Below, one piece after another: positions 1 to 10,869 of a DNA stretch of 64,000 nucleotides. Position 1 is the stretch's first letter. Each line of letters begins with the position of its first letter. Both the position numbers and the translations under genes were made by a program. This DNA is from Gnetum montanum (taxonomy: Eukaryota > Streptophyta > Gnetopsida > Gnetales > Gnetaceae), in assembly GCA_015680685.1 (NCBI GenBank), contig MNCI01010753.1:128480-192479 (forward strand). The letters are read 5' to 3'. The notes under the pieces were generated by a model. That model saw only the letters and a program-made list of their open reading frames with translations. It was not told where the DNA came from and did no database searches.

Positions 1-879
1 TCAGTTATGATTTGAGTTCATCTCCCTACCATCTAGGGTATTTATTTGTTTGTTTATTAGTTTGTTAGTTTGGAATTTGAATATTTAAGCATAGTATTTA
101 TAGTGATTATGCAGCCAATCAGTTCAATAATAAGTTGGAAAATTATGTGCTTAGTTAGATTGGTAAGTGTCATATCTTTGCAATGACTATGCAACTAGTC
201 AGGTTGGTAAGTATCATTGCTTCCAACTTGGATTTTTTTGGGTTAGAAAGTGGTGGTGAAATTAATATTTGTTAATTTTATAATTAATTACTTTGTTATT
301 TTTTGATACTTGATTCTTGTTTGAGCTTTGATTGGTTGGTTTGATTGGCATTTATTTATAGATACACATGTGCATGATTGTCTAGCTACCTAATGCATTT
401 AACCAAATCCATAAGGGAGTATTTTGTTAGTTTTTTTATCCTACTCAATCTTAGGATTGATTCCATTTGGTTTTATGTGTATTTCAAGTGACTATGTTAG
501 CTTAGATGAGGAAGACTTAGAAGAAAATTTTGATGATTAATTTTTTCTTTAGATGTTGGATTGAGATTTGGATTTTAGTTGAAGTTCCATTCCATGCTTT
601 AATGTTCAACTAGATTATGAGATTGGGATGTTGTATTTGTGGATCTTTTGGTGTGTTAAAACATTAAGTAAAGTGGAGTCAAATTTTTTTTTCATAGTTG
701 TGTGGTTACTGTGTTTGTAGGTCTACATACATGGGAAACCAAGATGAGCTAAAGCCTACATAGATGACAAGAAATGAACTAGTCTAGAGCTCATAGGATA
801 AGATCATCCATAAGGTCTCAAACTAACATGCTAGAATTCCAAAGAACATGGACAAGGACCAAATACTGTACAAGCAAAT
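1..879. other. AT-rich intergenic DNA, nothing recognised
   Basis: No reading frame with recognisable protein similarity on either strand. Around 100-230 a short phrase (roughly 'ggttggtaagtatcat') occurs twice in an imperfect local duplication. The stretch probably belongs to old transposon debris but carries no diagnostic motif. Confidence 0.4.
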
Positions 880-1870
880 TTATCATCATTAAAGCATGTG
901 AAAGATCAAGGTTGTGGACAAGGAACCATGAATTCAAAGGACAAAGAAAGTTGAAGAAAGACATGTTTGGGAAATAGTAGACATCTTTGTAGAATTAAAG
1001 TGAACATAGGCAACGACGTCTTCAAGAAATAGCAAACATCTTTCCTTAAGCAAAGACATCTTCCACCAAGCAAAGACGTCTTCACAGAATATAGGCTAGT
1101 TTTAGAAAGATGTCTTCCTCTAGACAAAGACATCTTCCTAGAATAAAAGGAAAATTCAGAAAGACATCTTAGGCATGAATAAGACATCTTCCATGACTAT
1201 TAGTGATCGTTGCAAAGCCATTGCACAAGTTCCAAGATCAATTTAGAAACATGGTAGCTATAACAAGACATCATATGCATTGGGAAATGTGCAAGCTTAT
1301 GTACAATCATTGTCAAATCATTTGTTTATCATTGTAATCTCTGTTGCTCTTCATTGTATCATCATTTGTTCATTGTAAAGTGTGTTGTACCTCAAAGTAC
1401 AAGGATTAGCAAACTAAGTTGCATTCATCCCTTTTAATTAGTGTTCTCTTATTGCCTTAAAAATGTAATGCACTTCTTATAAGAAGGCGTCTTGCTTGAG
1501 CTTGTTGGGATCCTATGGGATTAAGTTGTTGGTGCTATGGTACAACTCTCTTGAGTAGAGCTCAAGGTTGTAAAGGTTATGGAAGCCTGGAAACCACATT
1601 CCAAGCCTAATGGAACCTTATAGGGTTGAGTGGCTAGTGTTGTATCACAAAACTCCAAAGTGGGGCTTGAAGATTATACAAGGTGTGGATCCTTCAACCA
1701 CATTTGAGAGCAACAAAGTCCAAAGGTATGCTAGCAATCTACCCTCTAAGTGTGGACTACCCAGGTTGGGGAACCATGTTAAATTCGGTGTGTGTGTGCT
1801 TTTGTTTTACAAAGTTTTAATTTGGGAAACTTAGTCATCCCCCTCCCCCCTCTAAGTTCAATAATCCACA
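880..1870 (+). mobile_element. Copia-like LTR relic
   Basis: The tail at 1828-1870 ('catccccctcccccctctaa' followed by 'ataatccaca') looks like the 3' end of the 5' LTR in many plant Ty1/Copia elements, where a C-rich stretch and a terminal CA precede the primer site. Just downstream, 1873-1884 is a weak, decayed match to a tRNA-iMet primer site (TGGTATCAGAG-like). No gag or pol follows, because element A begins at 2162. The left border is not defined: a convincing TG start was not found. This could instead be an unrelated repeat. Confidence 0.33.
960..1195. repeat. Cluster of AGACRTCTTC palindromic repeats
   Basis: About nine copies of a 10-12 base motif close to AGACRTCTTC lie in some 240 bases, spaced 15-35 bases apart. 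Several are near-perfect palindromes (GACGTC core). The spacers share short phrases such as 'agaat' and 'caagcaa', so the array probably arose from an imperfect tandem unit. It lies within the possible Copia LTR. Short reading frames across it only reflect the repeat. Confidence 0.6.
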
Positions 1871-2156
1871 ATATTGACATTATATTTTTCTTGTTTTAGC
1901 ATAGGCCAACTGTTATTTGTATTTTTTTTATGTTGTATTTCTTATGATGTAGTTCTATTTAATAGTTATGTAACATTAGTGTCCAATGCATTGTGAATGT
2001 TACTATATTTTCTTATTTGATATCAATTATATTATGCAATCTAATTATATTTTAATACTACTATTATTATTAATTTTTGGCTTGGGTAATAAGAATTCAT
2101 CTTGTTTTTCCTTAGTATATAGGTTAGGTTTGGAATACACAAGGCTATTGCTATTG

Positions 2157-2161
2157 TCTTA
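2157..2161. repeat. Left target-site duplication of element A (tctta)
   Basis: Five bases before the left LTR read tctta. The five after the right LTR (31481-31485) read tcttg. A 4/5 match is expected for an old 5 bp duplication. Confidence 0.55.
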
Positions 2162-2961
2162 TGATAAGGGAGAAATTTGACTTTCCATTCTGCCCTTAGA
2201 TTCCTTTCCTTATTTGATTTTTTATATATTATTTTTAATTTTTCTTTTATATGTTGCAGAGAACAATGCGTGCTAAAAAAGAGTAGTTAATTGTAGCCAA
2301 TGCATGATGCGGAAGAAAGCAGTAATAATGAATTTTATAGATTTCATTTTTGTGCCACCTAGGCAATTCCACTTTTTATGGGAATTGGCCAAGGAATAAT
2401 TGATTAAATAGTTACACAATGGTTGTCTAAATTGACTTGAAGGATATAGTAAAGATAACTTTTTGATCATATTCTGTAATTTCCTTTATTTCTAAAAGTA
2501 GAAGGCTTAGTGAGAAGAGAAAGGTGATACTGTAATGCATGTTGGATGGATTTTCTTTCTATAAAGATAGATAGTTCAACATTGGCTTTATCTTAGAAAA
2601 GATAAGTGCTCTCATACTTACATTCCTAGAAATAGGATGAATATGCTCATTACTTAGGCATAGGTAATGATTTAGTAACTTAGGAATAGGTTGCTAAATG
2701 AATTGAGCTTAGATGCAAGCTTTTATTTCTCTTCTTCATTAGTTTTATATGTAGTGAGTTTGAATCATGCATTGACCACTATCCCAAAAATCTATGCTTA
2801 AGGAGTATAGATAAAATAGGTAGCTTTTCCATTCATATATCTTTGAACCTATTTCTTTATGCATTATGATGATTAGGACAAGCTAGGTAATATAGTGTTT
2901 TTACTACTACGACAATAATTTGGAATATGGTCTCTTTTATTACCCTACTTTCGACCTATCA
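2162..2961 (+). repeat. 5' LTR of element A
   Basis: Begins TGATAAGGG and ends CTATCA. It matches 30679-31480 over its full length, for example 'gtgatactgtaatgca' and 'cttaggaata' in both. The right copy begins CGACAAGGG, so its terminal TG is lost. Both copies contain 'tatgcattatgatgattagg' near the 3' end. Confidence 0.85.
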
Positions 2962-2965
2962 TTTT

Positions 2966-2983
2966 TAGCACTGTTGCTAGGGA
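2966..2983 (+). other. Primer-binding site of element A, tRNA-Asp type
   Basis: TAGCACTGTTGCTAGGGA lies 4 bases after the LTR. It differs by a few transitions from TGGCGCCGTTGCCGGGGA, the complement of the plant tRNA-Asp 3' end used by Athila-type elements. Cognate sites follow the LTRs of elements F, C and E. Confidence 0.8.
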
Positions 2984-3008
2984 GTGACATTGTTCATAGG
3001 ATATAGGA

Positions 3009-3990
3009 TGGCACCTAAGCTAAGAGTGTTTAGAAAAGACAAGAATGGATGGTAGAGGGATGATGTAGGTAGGTTTATCATAGAGCCTAAGGATCACCCC
3101 ATCCTTGACATGTACAAAGGATCAATTATAAAATAAAGTGAAGAGGAGGATAAACTACAAGAAGATATAGAAACTTTTATCCTTCAAACTACCCGACTAA
3201 CTAGAGAGGTCATAAAAAGGGAGTTGGACTAGAAGGGGATTAATTTGGATGGGGTAGGAACCTCATCCAAATAAACCTATGGGCATATAATCTATGAGGA
3301 TGAGTATGACTCCATCTAATTATTCCTTAACTATTATACAGACTCCACAACCCATCCTATTAATAGCAGCACATTAGAGGAGCAACCTAATATTATACCA
3401 TACATTAATTTTACAACTATTCCAATATTTGAGGGGTTTAGAGATGAGGATGTTATGTTCCACCTTAGTCTATTCAACTCCTTTTACCAAGCAAACTGTA
3501 TTGACATCAAGCCAAAGTATATTAGGTACTTCCCTAGTTTACTAAAAAAATAATGTCATCCTCTGGTTCCATAGAATTCCAAAAAGTACTATAAAAACTT
3601 GGGAACAACTAAGGAATACTTTTCTTCAAAAATACTTGCTCCTAGGGATCTTTGAAAAACTTAGAGATGAAATCAGACATGTAAAGTAGAAGGAGAATGA
3701 ATTTTTACTAAGCACATAGATAGATATTAGATGGCCCTAGGAAGATGTCCTAACTATAATATTCCACTAAGGAAAATGCTTAGAGTCTTGGTAAGGGGAC
3801 TCACCCCATTCATAGCCAAGGAATTAGACCTTGTGTCTGAAGGAGACATCTCAATGCTCAACCCCATGGAAATTTAATGAATACTAGACAAACTTATGAG
3901 TCAGGCGTGAACCACCAAGGATGAATGACACAAGATTTATACAAATGCCATTGTTAAGCTAGCAGAGTAGAGACAAAGATAGGCTAACCC
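3009..3990 (+). pseudogene. gag relic of element A
   Basis: Starts ATG GCA CCT AAG 26 bases after the primer site. The frame continues with interruptions by TAG, TAA and TGA. A middle stretch (about 3425-3545) around 'FEGFRDEDV' and 'HLSLFNSFYQ' is at the position where Athila-type Gag has its conserved 'F.G...EDP..HL..F' region, so this is structural Gag (nucleocapsid precursor). The zinc knuckle and the aspartic protease that should follow are absent: the frame runs within a few dozen bases into RT, implying an internal deletion near 3900-4000. Confidence 0.7.
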
Positions 3991-5204
3991 CATGATTTAG
4001 GAGGTTATCAAAAAATAGGTAGATAAACTAATAGCAATAGGGTTTCTCTACCCTATCTTCGACTCCTCTTGGATCATCCCCTTGACATTTGTGCCTAAAA
4101 AGGTAAAAAAAATGAAGGATGTATGTTGATTGTAGAATCTTAAACTCTACCACCTTCAAAGACAACTTTTCCTTATCCTTTATTGATCAAATCCTAGACA
4201 AAATTGCCAAATGTAAATATTATTGCTTCCTAGATTATTATAGTGGATATAATTAAATTACCATAGCTTTATAAGATCAACATAAGACAACATTCACTTA
4301 TCACTAGGGAACTTTTGCTTATAGGATCATGCCTTTTGGATTGTGCAATGCACCAGCAACCTTTCAAAGGCTAGTGTACAGCATTTTCCATGACATGATT
4401 GGGTAGATAGTAGAATTTTTCATGGATGACTTCTCTACCTTCGAAGATAGTTTCAAGAATACACTCAAGAATTTATAACAAGTCCTACTAAGATGTAAGG
4501 AACATAGCCTAAAGCTTAGCTAGTGTAAGAGTTTTTTAATGGTTTGGAAAGGAACCACTCTAGGCAATAATGTCTCAACGAACAAGATCCAAATGAACCC
4601 AACCAAGGTGAGAGTAATAGGACAAATTTCTAGGCCTAGTAATCTCAAAGAACTAAGATCTTTCCTAGGACATGTAGGATACTACAGGAGGTTTATTGCT
4701 AACTTTAGTAAGATGGCCTCACCATTAACCAAAGTGCTATAGAAAGATGTGAAGTTCATATGGATGAAGCAATGTGACCAAGGTTTTATTACACTAAAAA
4801 AATCCCTAATGAGAGCACTGATCTTGCAAGGACCCAACTGGGAGAACCCAATCCATAGTATGATGAATGCTTCTAATCATTATATGGGTGCATTGTTGGG
4901 GCAAAAGGATGAAACTAGTAGACCATACATGATTACCTACATTAGTAAGTTATTCAATAAGGCTCAAAGTAACTACATCATTATAGAGAAAGAACTACTG
5001 GCCATAGTCTTATCTTTGGAAAAGTTTAGAAATTACATTTTAACATGTGAAACCTACATCCATATGAATCACAGTGCTTTAAGATTCCTCATGAACAAAA
5101 AGGAAGTAAACTCAAGGATCAGTTGGTGGATACTATTACTACAAGATTATGACCTAAAGATAGTGGATATGAAGGGGACTAAGAATGTAGTAGCAAACCT
5201 CTAG
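3990..5204 (+). pseudogene. Reverse transcriptase-RNase H relic of element A
   Basis: Polymerase relic that once copied the element RNA. Recognisable RT blocks in order are 'VDKLIAIGFLYPIF' (from about 4020), 'VPKK', 'FLDYYSGYN', '[20 protein letters not shown]' (about 4313-4372) and 'EFFMDDFST' (about 4410-4437). The FMDD box equals YxDD of the catalytic centre and is intact. The connection domain 'LRSFLGHVGYYRRFI' follows at 4650-4694. RNase H starts at 'MMNASNHYMGALLGQ' (about 4860-4904, usual D replaced by N) with 'IIEKELLAIV' and 'NHSALRFLMNKK'. A frameshift lies near 4110 and several stops replace glutamine codons. Confidence 0.85.
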
Positions 5205-6570
5205 GCTAGTGTTTGGTGAAACCTTATATACACTCCCTATTAAGGAGGAATTCCTTGATGAACGCCTTTTCCAGGTCACAGTCTACCCATGGTATCATCA
5301 AATCAAACAATTCTTAGACAAAAAAAATCCCTAGGGACTTGTTCTATAAACAAAAGTGTTATTTCTTACAAATTATTGAAAGTTACCTTGCACATGAGGA
5401 CATGGTTTTCAAAATTTACAAGGACAACATACTCAGGAGATGTGTGCATGAATCCCAGCAATTGGATATAATCACCACTACATATGATAAGGATGGTGGA
5501 TGATATTATGAGGGAAAAATAACAACAATAAAATTTTGCACATGGGGTATTTCTAGTCAAGCTTGTTTAAAGATTATTACACCTATGTTAAACGATGTGA
5601 TTTGTGCCAAAGGGAGGGAGGACTAAGAAGTTACTATGAAATGCCTAGGCACTGGATCCAAGACATAGAACCCTTTAAGCTATGAGGTATTGATTTCATC
5701 AAGCCAATCAATTGCAGGAGCTTGGGAAAAGAATATATAATAATGTCAATTAACTTTTTGACAAAGCAAGTCAAGGTCAAAGCAGTCACTAACTATTCCT
5801 CTAAAATAGTAGTAGGATTCCTTTTGGGAAAAAAATCATCCATAGGTATGGAACCCCTAAAATTTTGATCTCAAATCAAGGAACATATTTTACATGCCAG
5901 GAATTTCAGTTGCTACTAGCCAAGTTTGGGATCGAACATAGAAAGGGGATCCCATACCACCTAGAGATCAATGGATGCACAAAAGTTTCCAATAAGTAAA
6001 TCAATAGGATCCTCACAAAACTGATTAGCATAAAGAGAAATAATTAGGCTAAAAAACTAATAGAAGCTATATGGACTCATAGGATCACTTGGAAACACGC
6101 CACAAGACACATCCCATATGAGCTAGTCTATGAAAAAAACTCCTATCTTGACAAATGAGTTTAAAATCAAAACATTTAAAATAGCTCAATAATTGGAGAT
6201 TGACTTGGATGAACGACTTAAATAATGGCTAGAAAACATGAATGAACTAGATGAGATAAGAAAGGATGCCTTGCTCAAGAAGGACCTTAAGCAGAAAAAA
6301 TTAAAAACCATCCATGATAAGAAAATTAGAAAGATTAGTTTCTCAATAGGAGACAATGTTCTCTAGTTTGACCCAAAGTACCAATACTACAAGAAAATGT
6401 TCACTCAAAAATGGATAGGGCCCTATGAAATAGTTAAAGTAAATAACAATAGGTCATTAGAAATTTTCAACTTGGAGGGAATCACTTATTTAGTGAACAG
6501 CTCAAAAATTAAATTATATCAACAACTCAACAAAATAAAACTAAGTGGGAAAGAGCTATCTTTCCTATTT
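5205..6570 (+). pseudogene. Integrase relic of element A
   Basis: From about 5560 the frame reads 'YTYVKRCDLCQRE', the end of the HHCC zinc-binding domain, then the DDE core. The first catalytic Asp is kept ('GIDFIKPIN', about 5685-5711). The second is in 'ISNQGTYF' (about 5868-5891), where family members have ISDQ, so D became N. The usual glutamate after 'NG' reads lysine in 'NGCTKVSNK'. At least one frameshift (about 5850) separates the parts. The C-terminal domain, with 'ATRHIPYELVYE', 'KMFTQKWIGPYEIVKV' and 'ITYLVNSSKIKLY', runs to about 6520. Two of three catalytic residues are lost. Confidence 0.8.
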
Positions 6571-7008
6571 AGCTAGTTAAGAAACATTACATCAATACAT
6601 TCCTAAAGAACTACATGCCATCATCTCAACAACCATAAAATAATTCTTGAAAAGAAGAGTTTATTATCATACCTATGGAAACACTAATCATTATAAAGCA
6701 AACAACACCTATATATACCACTCCAATATTCATTACACCATTATGTTTCATGTGCTTAAGTATGGTAACATAGTTAGCTTTTGATGTCTCCTACTAAAAA
6801 AATCAAGAACATTCCCTTAATACACTAGACACGTATTGTGAAATACCCAAAGGTAGTCATTAGTTAGAATAAAGGGTCAAGACTAGCATGCCACTGAAAG
6901 GGTATTGCAGAATATCTGAAGGTACACCTCTACCAGGGTTTGGCCAACAAAACATTAGACTAGGAAGCACAAAGTAGCCTAAATAACCTTCATTTGGGAG
7001 AACTCTTA
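6571..7008. other. Non-coding 3' region of element A up to element B
   Basis: Follows the integrase end, with no recognisable protein. Short similar phrases occur at 6895-6925 ('gggtattgcagaatatctga'). In Athila-type elements the space between integrase and the 3' LTR is long and may carry extra ORFs. Here it is interrupted by element B. Confidence 0.5.
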
Positions 7009-7013
7009 GAAGT
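7009..7013. repeat. Target-site duplication of element B (gaagt)
   Basis: gaagt before the low-coordinate LTR, aaagt (26398-26402) after the high-coordinate LTR: a 4/5 match, the difference being one G-to-A transition. Confidence 0.6.
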
Positions 7014-8930
7014 TGTAACGTTCAAAAATTTTGGTGACTGGAACACCAAGAGGTTGGCAAGCGTACAGCCTAACCTCGAATCTGTGCAAGGGTCATGCTG
7101 GGAAATAGAAATGATGTGCCCTGAATGGTTTGGTCAATTAGACAACGACTTATGTGATGTTAAAACAATCATGTGCAAGTGGGGTTTATACTACATTATG
7201 CATGAACACCAAGATAGGCTAAGCCAGAGTGTAACGAGGTGTCCCAACCTGAGAACAATAATGTGAGTGTGCAAATACATATCAAATTGTAGAAAAAATG
7301 CAAGAATTATGCTTAATATCAAAGGAAAATGCTTGGAAAAAATGGAATAGAACTTGAGAACAAAGAATGCACCATCCCAAAAAGGAAGAGTGTAGCTATT
7401 GCAAATAAAGAGGTGAGAAAGGTACACGGTGTAAAGGTAGGTACAATGGTAGCGTGGCAATACAGTCACAGTCTCTAAGACACCTAGGACGTGGAGCTAA
7501 CAGTTTCTATGGGGACTGAACCTACTGGGTTGGCTATTGCTGTGTTCTAAGGGTGCAATGGTGGACTACATTTTGGGAGGCACCAAGATGCAAAGCTCAC
7601 GTGCTTAGGTGTGAGAATTCTAGGGATGCTCAAAAAATTTAAAATGCCTAATGCTCTTTTGATTTTCCAGCCCCTAGAATGCTAAACACAAGGGTATTTA
7701 TAGGGCTAGGTTTAGCATGAAATGCAGATTAGGTGTCATGTGGCATGAGCATAGATGGGGTTACACTGACATGTTACACTCTCATGAGAGTAGCAAAATG
7801 TTACACTCTAAAGAATGGCAATCGGTCCCCAGAGACTACTGAACTATGACTACACTACCTAGACTGCATGTGCTAGAGTTTGAAAAGACTACAATGTACC
7901 TACAAATAATGCAAAAATAATGCAACTTGGAGGCTACACTCTGGGACTACATCTTCCCCTCTTTTGAGTAGGGTCAAGCACAGGAACAATTTTGGGGACC
8001 AATGGGGGTGCAAAAGAAATGCAAATCACTAATCCTGCTTGCTAGAGGAGTGTCAAAGTTGAGACGAAGGCCAATGCCAAGTTTTGAAGGATTCTGGAGG
8101 CTGTCAGAGGCTTTTCTCTAGTGTCAAACTAGCTATGCTTTAGAGCGTAACACAACACCTAGTGAAAACTTGCAAAATTTTAATGTTTCACACTAGTTAC
8201 ATTGGCTACACTAGAGAGCATAACAGAGCATAGCAGTGACACTTGGCCAAATTTTGACAAAATTTGCAATTTTCCTTCATGGTACACTGGCTACGCTCTA
8301 GGGCATAGCAGGAGAGGTAGTGTCGAAAGTTAGAAAATGTGCCAAATGTACCTTCCATGTTAAGCTAGCTTGACATATTATTATCCAACACTTAGGAAAA
8401 ACTAGGCACTAGAACCTATGCTACGCTTGCTATGCTAGGGAGTGTAGCAGAGTGTAGCAACCCAAGAGATAAAAAATTTGCCAAACTATTTTTGCCATCC
8501 CAAGCAATTCTAATAATCTCTAGTCTGGTACTTGGGTGAACTAGCCACTAGGATAGGTGCTACACTAGATAAGCTGGGGAGCAAGCATGACAACCCCAGA
8601 GATAGAAAACTTGCCAAACTATTTCATCCATCCCAAGAAATCCTTGATCCCTTCTAGCTTAGCACTTGGGAAAACTAGCCATGGAAGTGTGTGCTATGCT
8701 AGCTATGCTAGCAAGTGTAGCAGGTAGATTTAGAGCATAGCATGACACTTAGAAAAATTTTCATGTAACTACTATTGACACCTAGAAAAATTTTGCAAAA
8801 CAAGCCTCAATGTATGCTACACTGGCTATGCTAGAGAGCGTAGCATTAACACTTAGAAAAATTTTCCAAGTTTTGACACTTAGAAAAATTTGCTATTGAA
8901 TTGCAGAAACCTGAAATTGGTGGTGTTTCA
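7014..8930 (-). repeat. 3' LTR of element B
   Basis: On the minus strand it begins TGAAACACCACCAATTTCAG at 8930 and ends at 7014. It aligns over its whole length to 24487-26397, with shared phrases such as 'ctcaaaaaatttaaaatgcc' against 'ctcagaaaatttaaaatgcc'. The part at 8150-8880 is packed with short inverted pairs of the type GCTACGCT...AGCGTAGC. Confidence 0.9.
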
Positions 8931-8948
8931 TGGGCCCCTCTTTGTTGA
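8931..8948 (-). other. Polypurine tract of element B
   Basis: On the minus strand the bases just before the LTR read ACAAAGAGGGGCCCA, directly adjacent to the terminal TG. This is the expected plus-strand primer of an LTR retrotransposon and fixes the minus orientation of the element. Confidence 0.75.
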
Positions 8949-10869
8949 CATCTATAGGAGTGGCCCAAGAGACATCAACAAAGAATACAAAACACCACAG
9001 TGAACACAACACCAACACCACTCATCAATGCCCAATTTAACAATGCTTCACTATGCCTGAGAGTGCTTAGGGAATAAGGTATGGTAGGGAATAGGTTAGG
9101 GAGATGGGTCAAGAAATAACAAGTGGGAATGAAGTTCATTGTCCATGTAGCTATAGGATGTAGCATTACGATGGCTTGTTGCCAAAGCATGATCCCTTGT
9201 CGAAGTGCTTGTAAGAGAGTCAGCATGCAAATATGGTCTAACCTTAGGTTTTTGACTGCTCGTTGGAGTGCTTCTGAGATGATTGATCCAGGGTTAAATT
9301 GATTGTGTAACAATAACTTTGCTATTTTTACTTGGACACTTATTTTGTCATGTTTTTCTTTTGCTCTTAGTTTTGTTTTTTCTTTTCTCTCTCTTCTTGT
9401 TTTTACTTTCTTGTTTCTTTTTCATTTGCTCTCTTCTTTTCTTTTTCTTTTTTTTTTTTTGAAAATGTTTTGTTGCTGGGTGGACTATGCACCACTTAAT
9501 AAAATTTGCTTAGAAACAACAACGTTGCATCTATAGGACAGGTGTTTCCTCCCTAGGATGAGTTGTGTTACATCTACTTGGGGCTTTGACCAGCCCACAA
9601 AGGCTCCCCATGGGGTGAGTTACATTATTTCCATTATGGGTTCTATGGTTGATTGAAAGAACAGTGCCATGTACATCAAAGAAGCCTTGTGGGGAATGCA
9701 GGAAAATGTAAGGTCAAGAGGTAAGGATGGATTGGCTATAGTATGGTAGTAAGGATGTGCACTCTTAAGTAGCTTAGTGAGTCAAATCAGATACATCAAA
9801 GCAGTGCAATGACTTACCACTACAATGAAACGCATCCTTGAACAACATCATTGAGGCTTCATCCTACAAACGCAACATAGAGAAAATAAGAAAAAACAAC
9901 CACATCATGTGAGATGAAGGAAAAGTCCTTTTTGCAAGGGCACTACAAGGGCCATGAGTGTTGTGTCAGTTGTAGGTGCATGTAGTGTCCAAAGTAGGAA
10001 GGCCAATGCAGGCACTAATGGTGACAAGCTAAAAAGGCTCTAACAACCACATCAAAAGTGAGCATCCAAGTGGCTACAGGCATTGGCAATGCAGGTGCTC
10101 AGGAGTCCTCACCAAGGATAGGAGCTAGGAAACCCAGTAGCATGGTGGAGAGTTTCACTTTTGAATGCTCTTCCAAGCCTAGGCAATGGTGAGGGCCAAA
10201 GGATGGTAGTGTTATGGCTAGGCCACAATACCTTTGGTTCTCCAACAAGTAATGTTGATGGTGAGAGCTCTGACCAAGATGATTGGCAAATGGTGGTAGC
10301 AGCTCTAGAAGGTCAACAAGATGCTTGAAGGCATCTTCGAAAGGTTAGCAAGATGTTGAGGATGGTGATGCTGCAAATTTTCCAGAGGGTTTTTTTCTTG
10401 ATGATGTGAACTTCATTCTGGAACTATAATGCTCCACCCCATCCTACCCAAGAGGTGTGGGCAGGCAATAGAGGATTGGAAGTATGCTCTCTTGTCCACA
10501 GAAGTATGTGTGTTGAACTATGGATGTCAAACTATGAACCCAATTTAAGGTCCTAGTAGACCACATGCTATACTAGTTTAAGGTCCTAGTAGACATTGAA
10601 CCTAGTTTAAGGTCCAAGTATACCATGATGTGCTAGTTTAAGGTCCTAGCAAATCACTGTGTGCTAATTTAAAGTCATATCAGATAGTGGATGGCCAGTT
10701 TAAGGTCATAGCAGACCAAGTTGTGTGTGCCAGTTTAACATCATAGCCCAAGGACATTCTGTGGTAGTTTAACATCATAGCAGAAATTTTGTGCCAGTTT
10801 AATGTCATAGAAGAAATTCTGTGCCAATTTAACATTGCAGAGAACATTCACTTACCTTGCTTTGTCATT
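8949..10869 (-). other. Non-coding 3' region of element B
   Basis: Lies between the integrase end and the polypurine tract. It contains a long pyrimidine-rich run at 9340-9460 (plus strand), moderately complex sequence with no recognised protein, and the tandem array at about 10530-10850. Such long 3' untranslated regions are typical of Tat-clade elements. Confidence 0.6.
10530..10850. repeat. Tandem array of approximately 35-40 base 'agtttaaggtc' units
   Basis: About nine degenerate units, each with a core close to 'tagtttaaggtcctagcaga' and a spacer ending in 'gtgtgc' or 'tgtgc'. The later units drift to 'agtttaacatcatagcag'. The same core appears singly at about 14533-14556 and in degenerate form at about 19965-20140, all within element B. 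Retand-type elements carry tandem repeats in this position. Confidence 0.8.

Noticed and set aside
906-1187. 93-codon minus-strand open frame
   Set aside because: Made by the AGACRTCTTC repeat array; repetitive Ser/Leu peptide, no domain.
9303-9536. 77-codon Phe/Leu/Ser-rich frame that looks like membrane segments
   Set aside because: Arises from a pyrimidine-rich tract in the 3' region of element B; no conserved motif.
10530-10850. CRISPR-like array
   Set aside because: Units are degenerate, spacers are not unique, and the sequence is in a plant retrotransposon.
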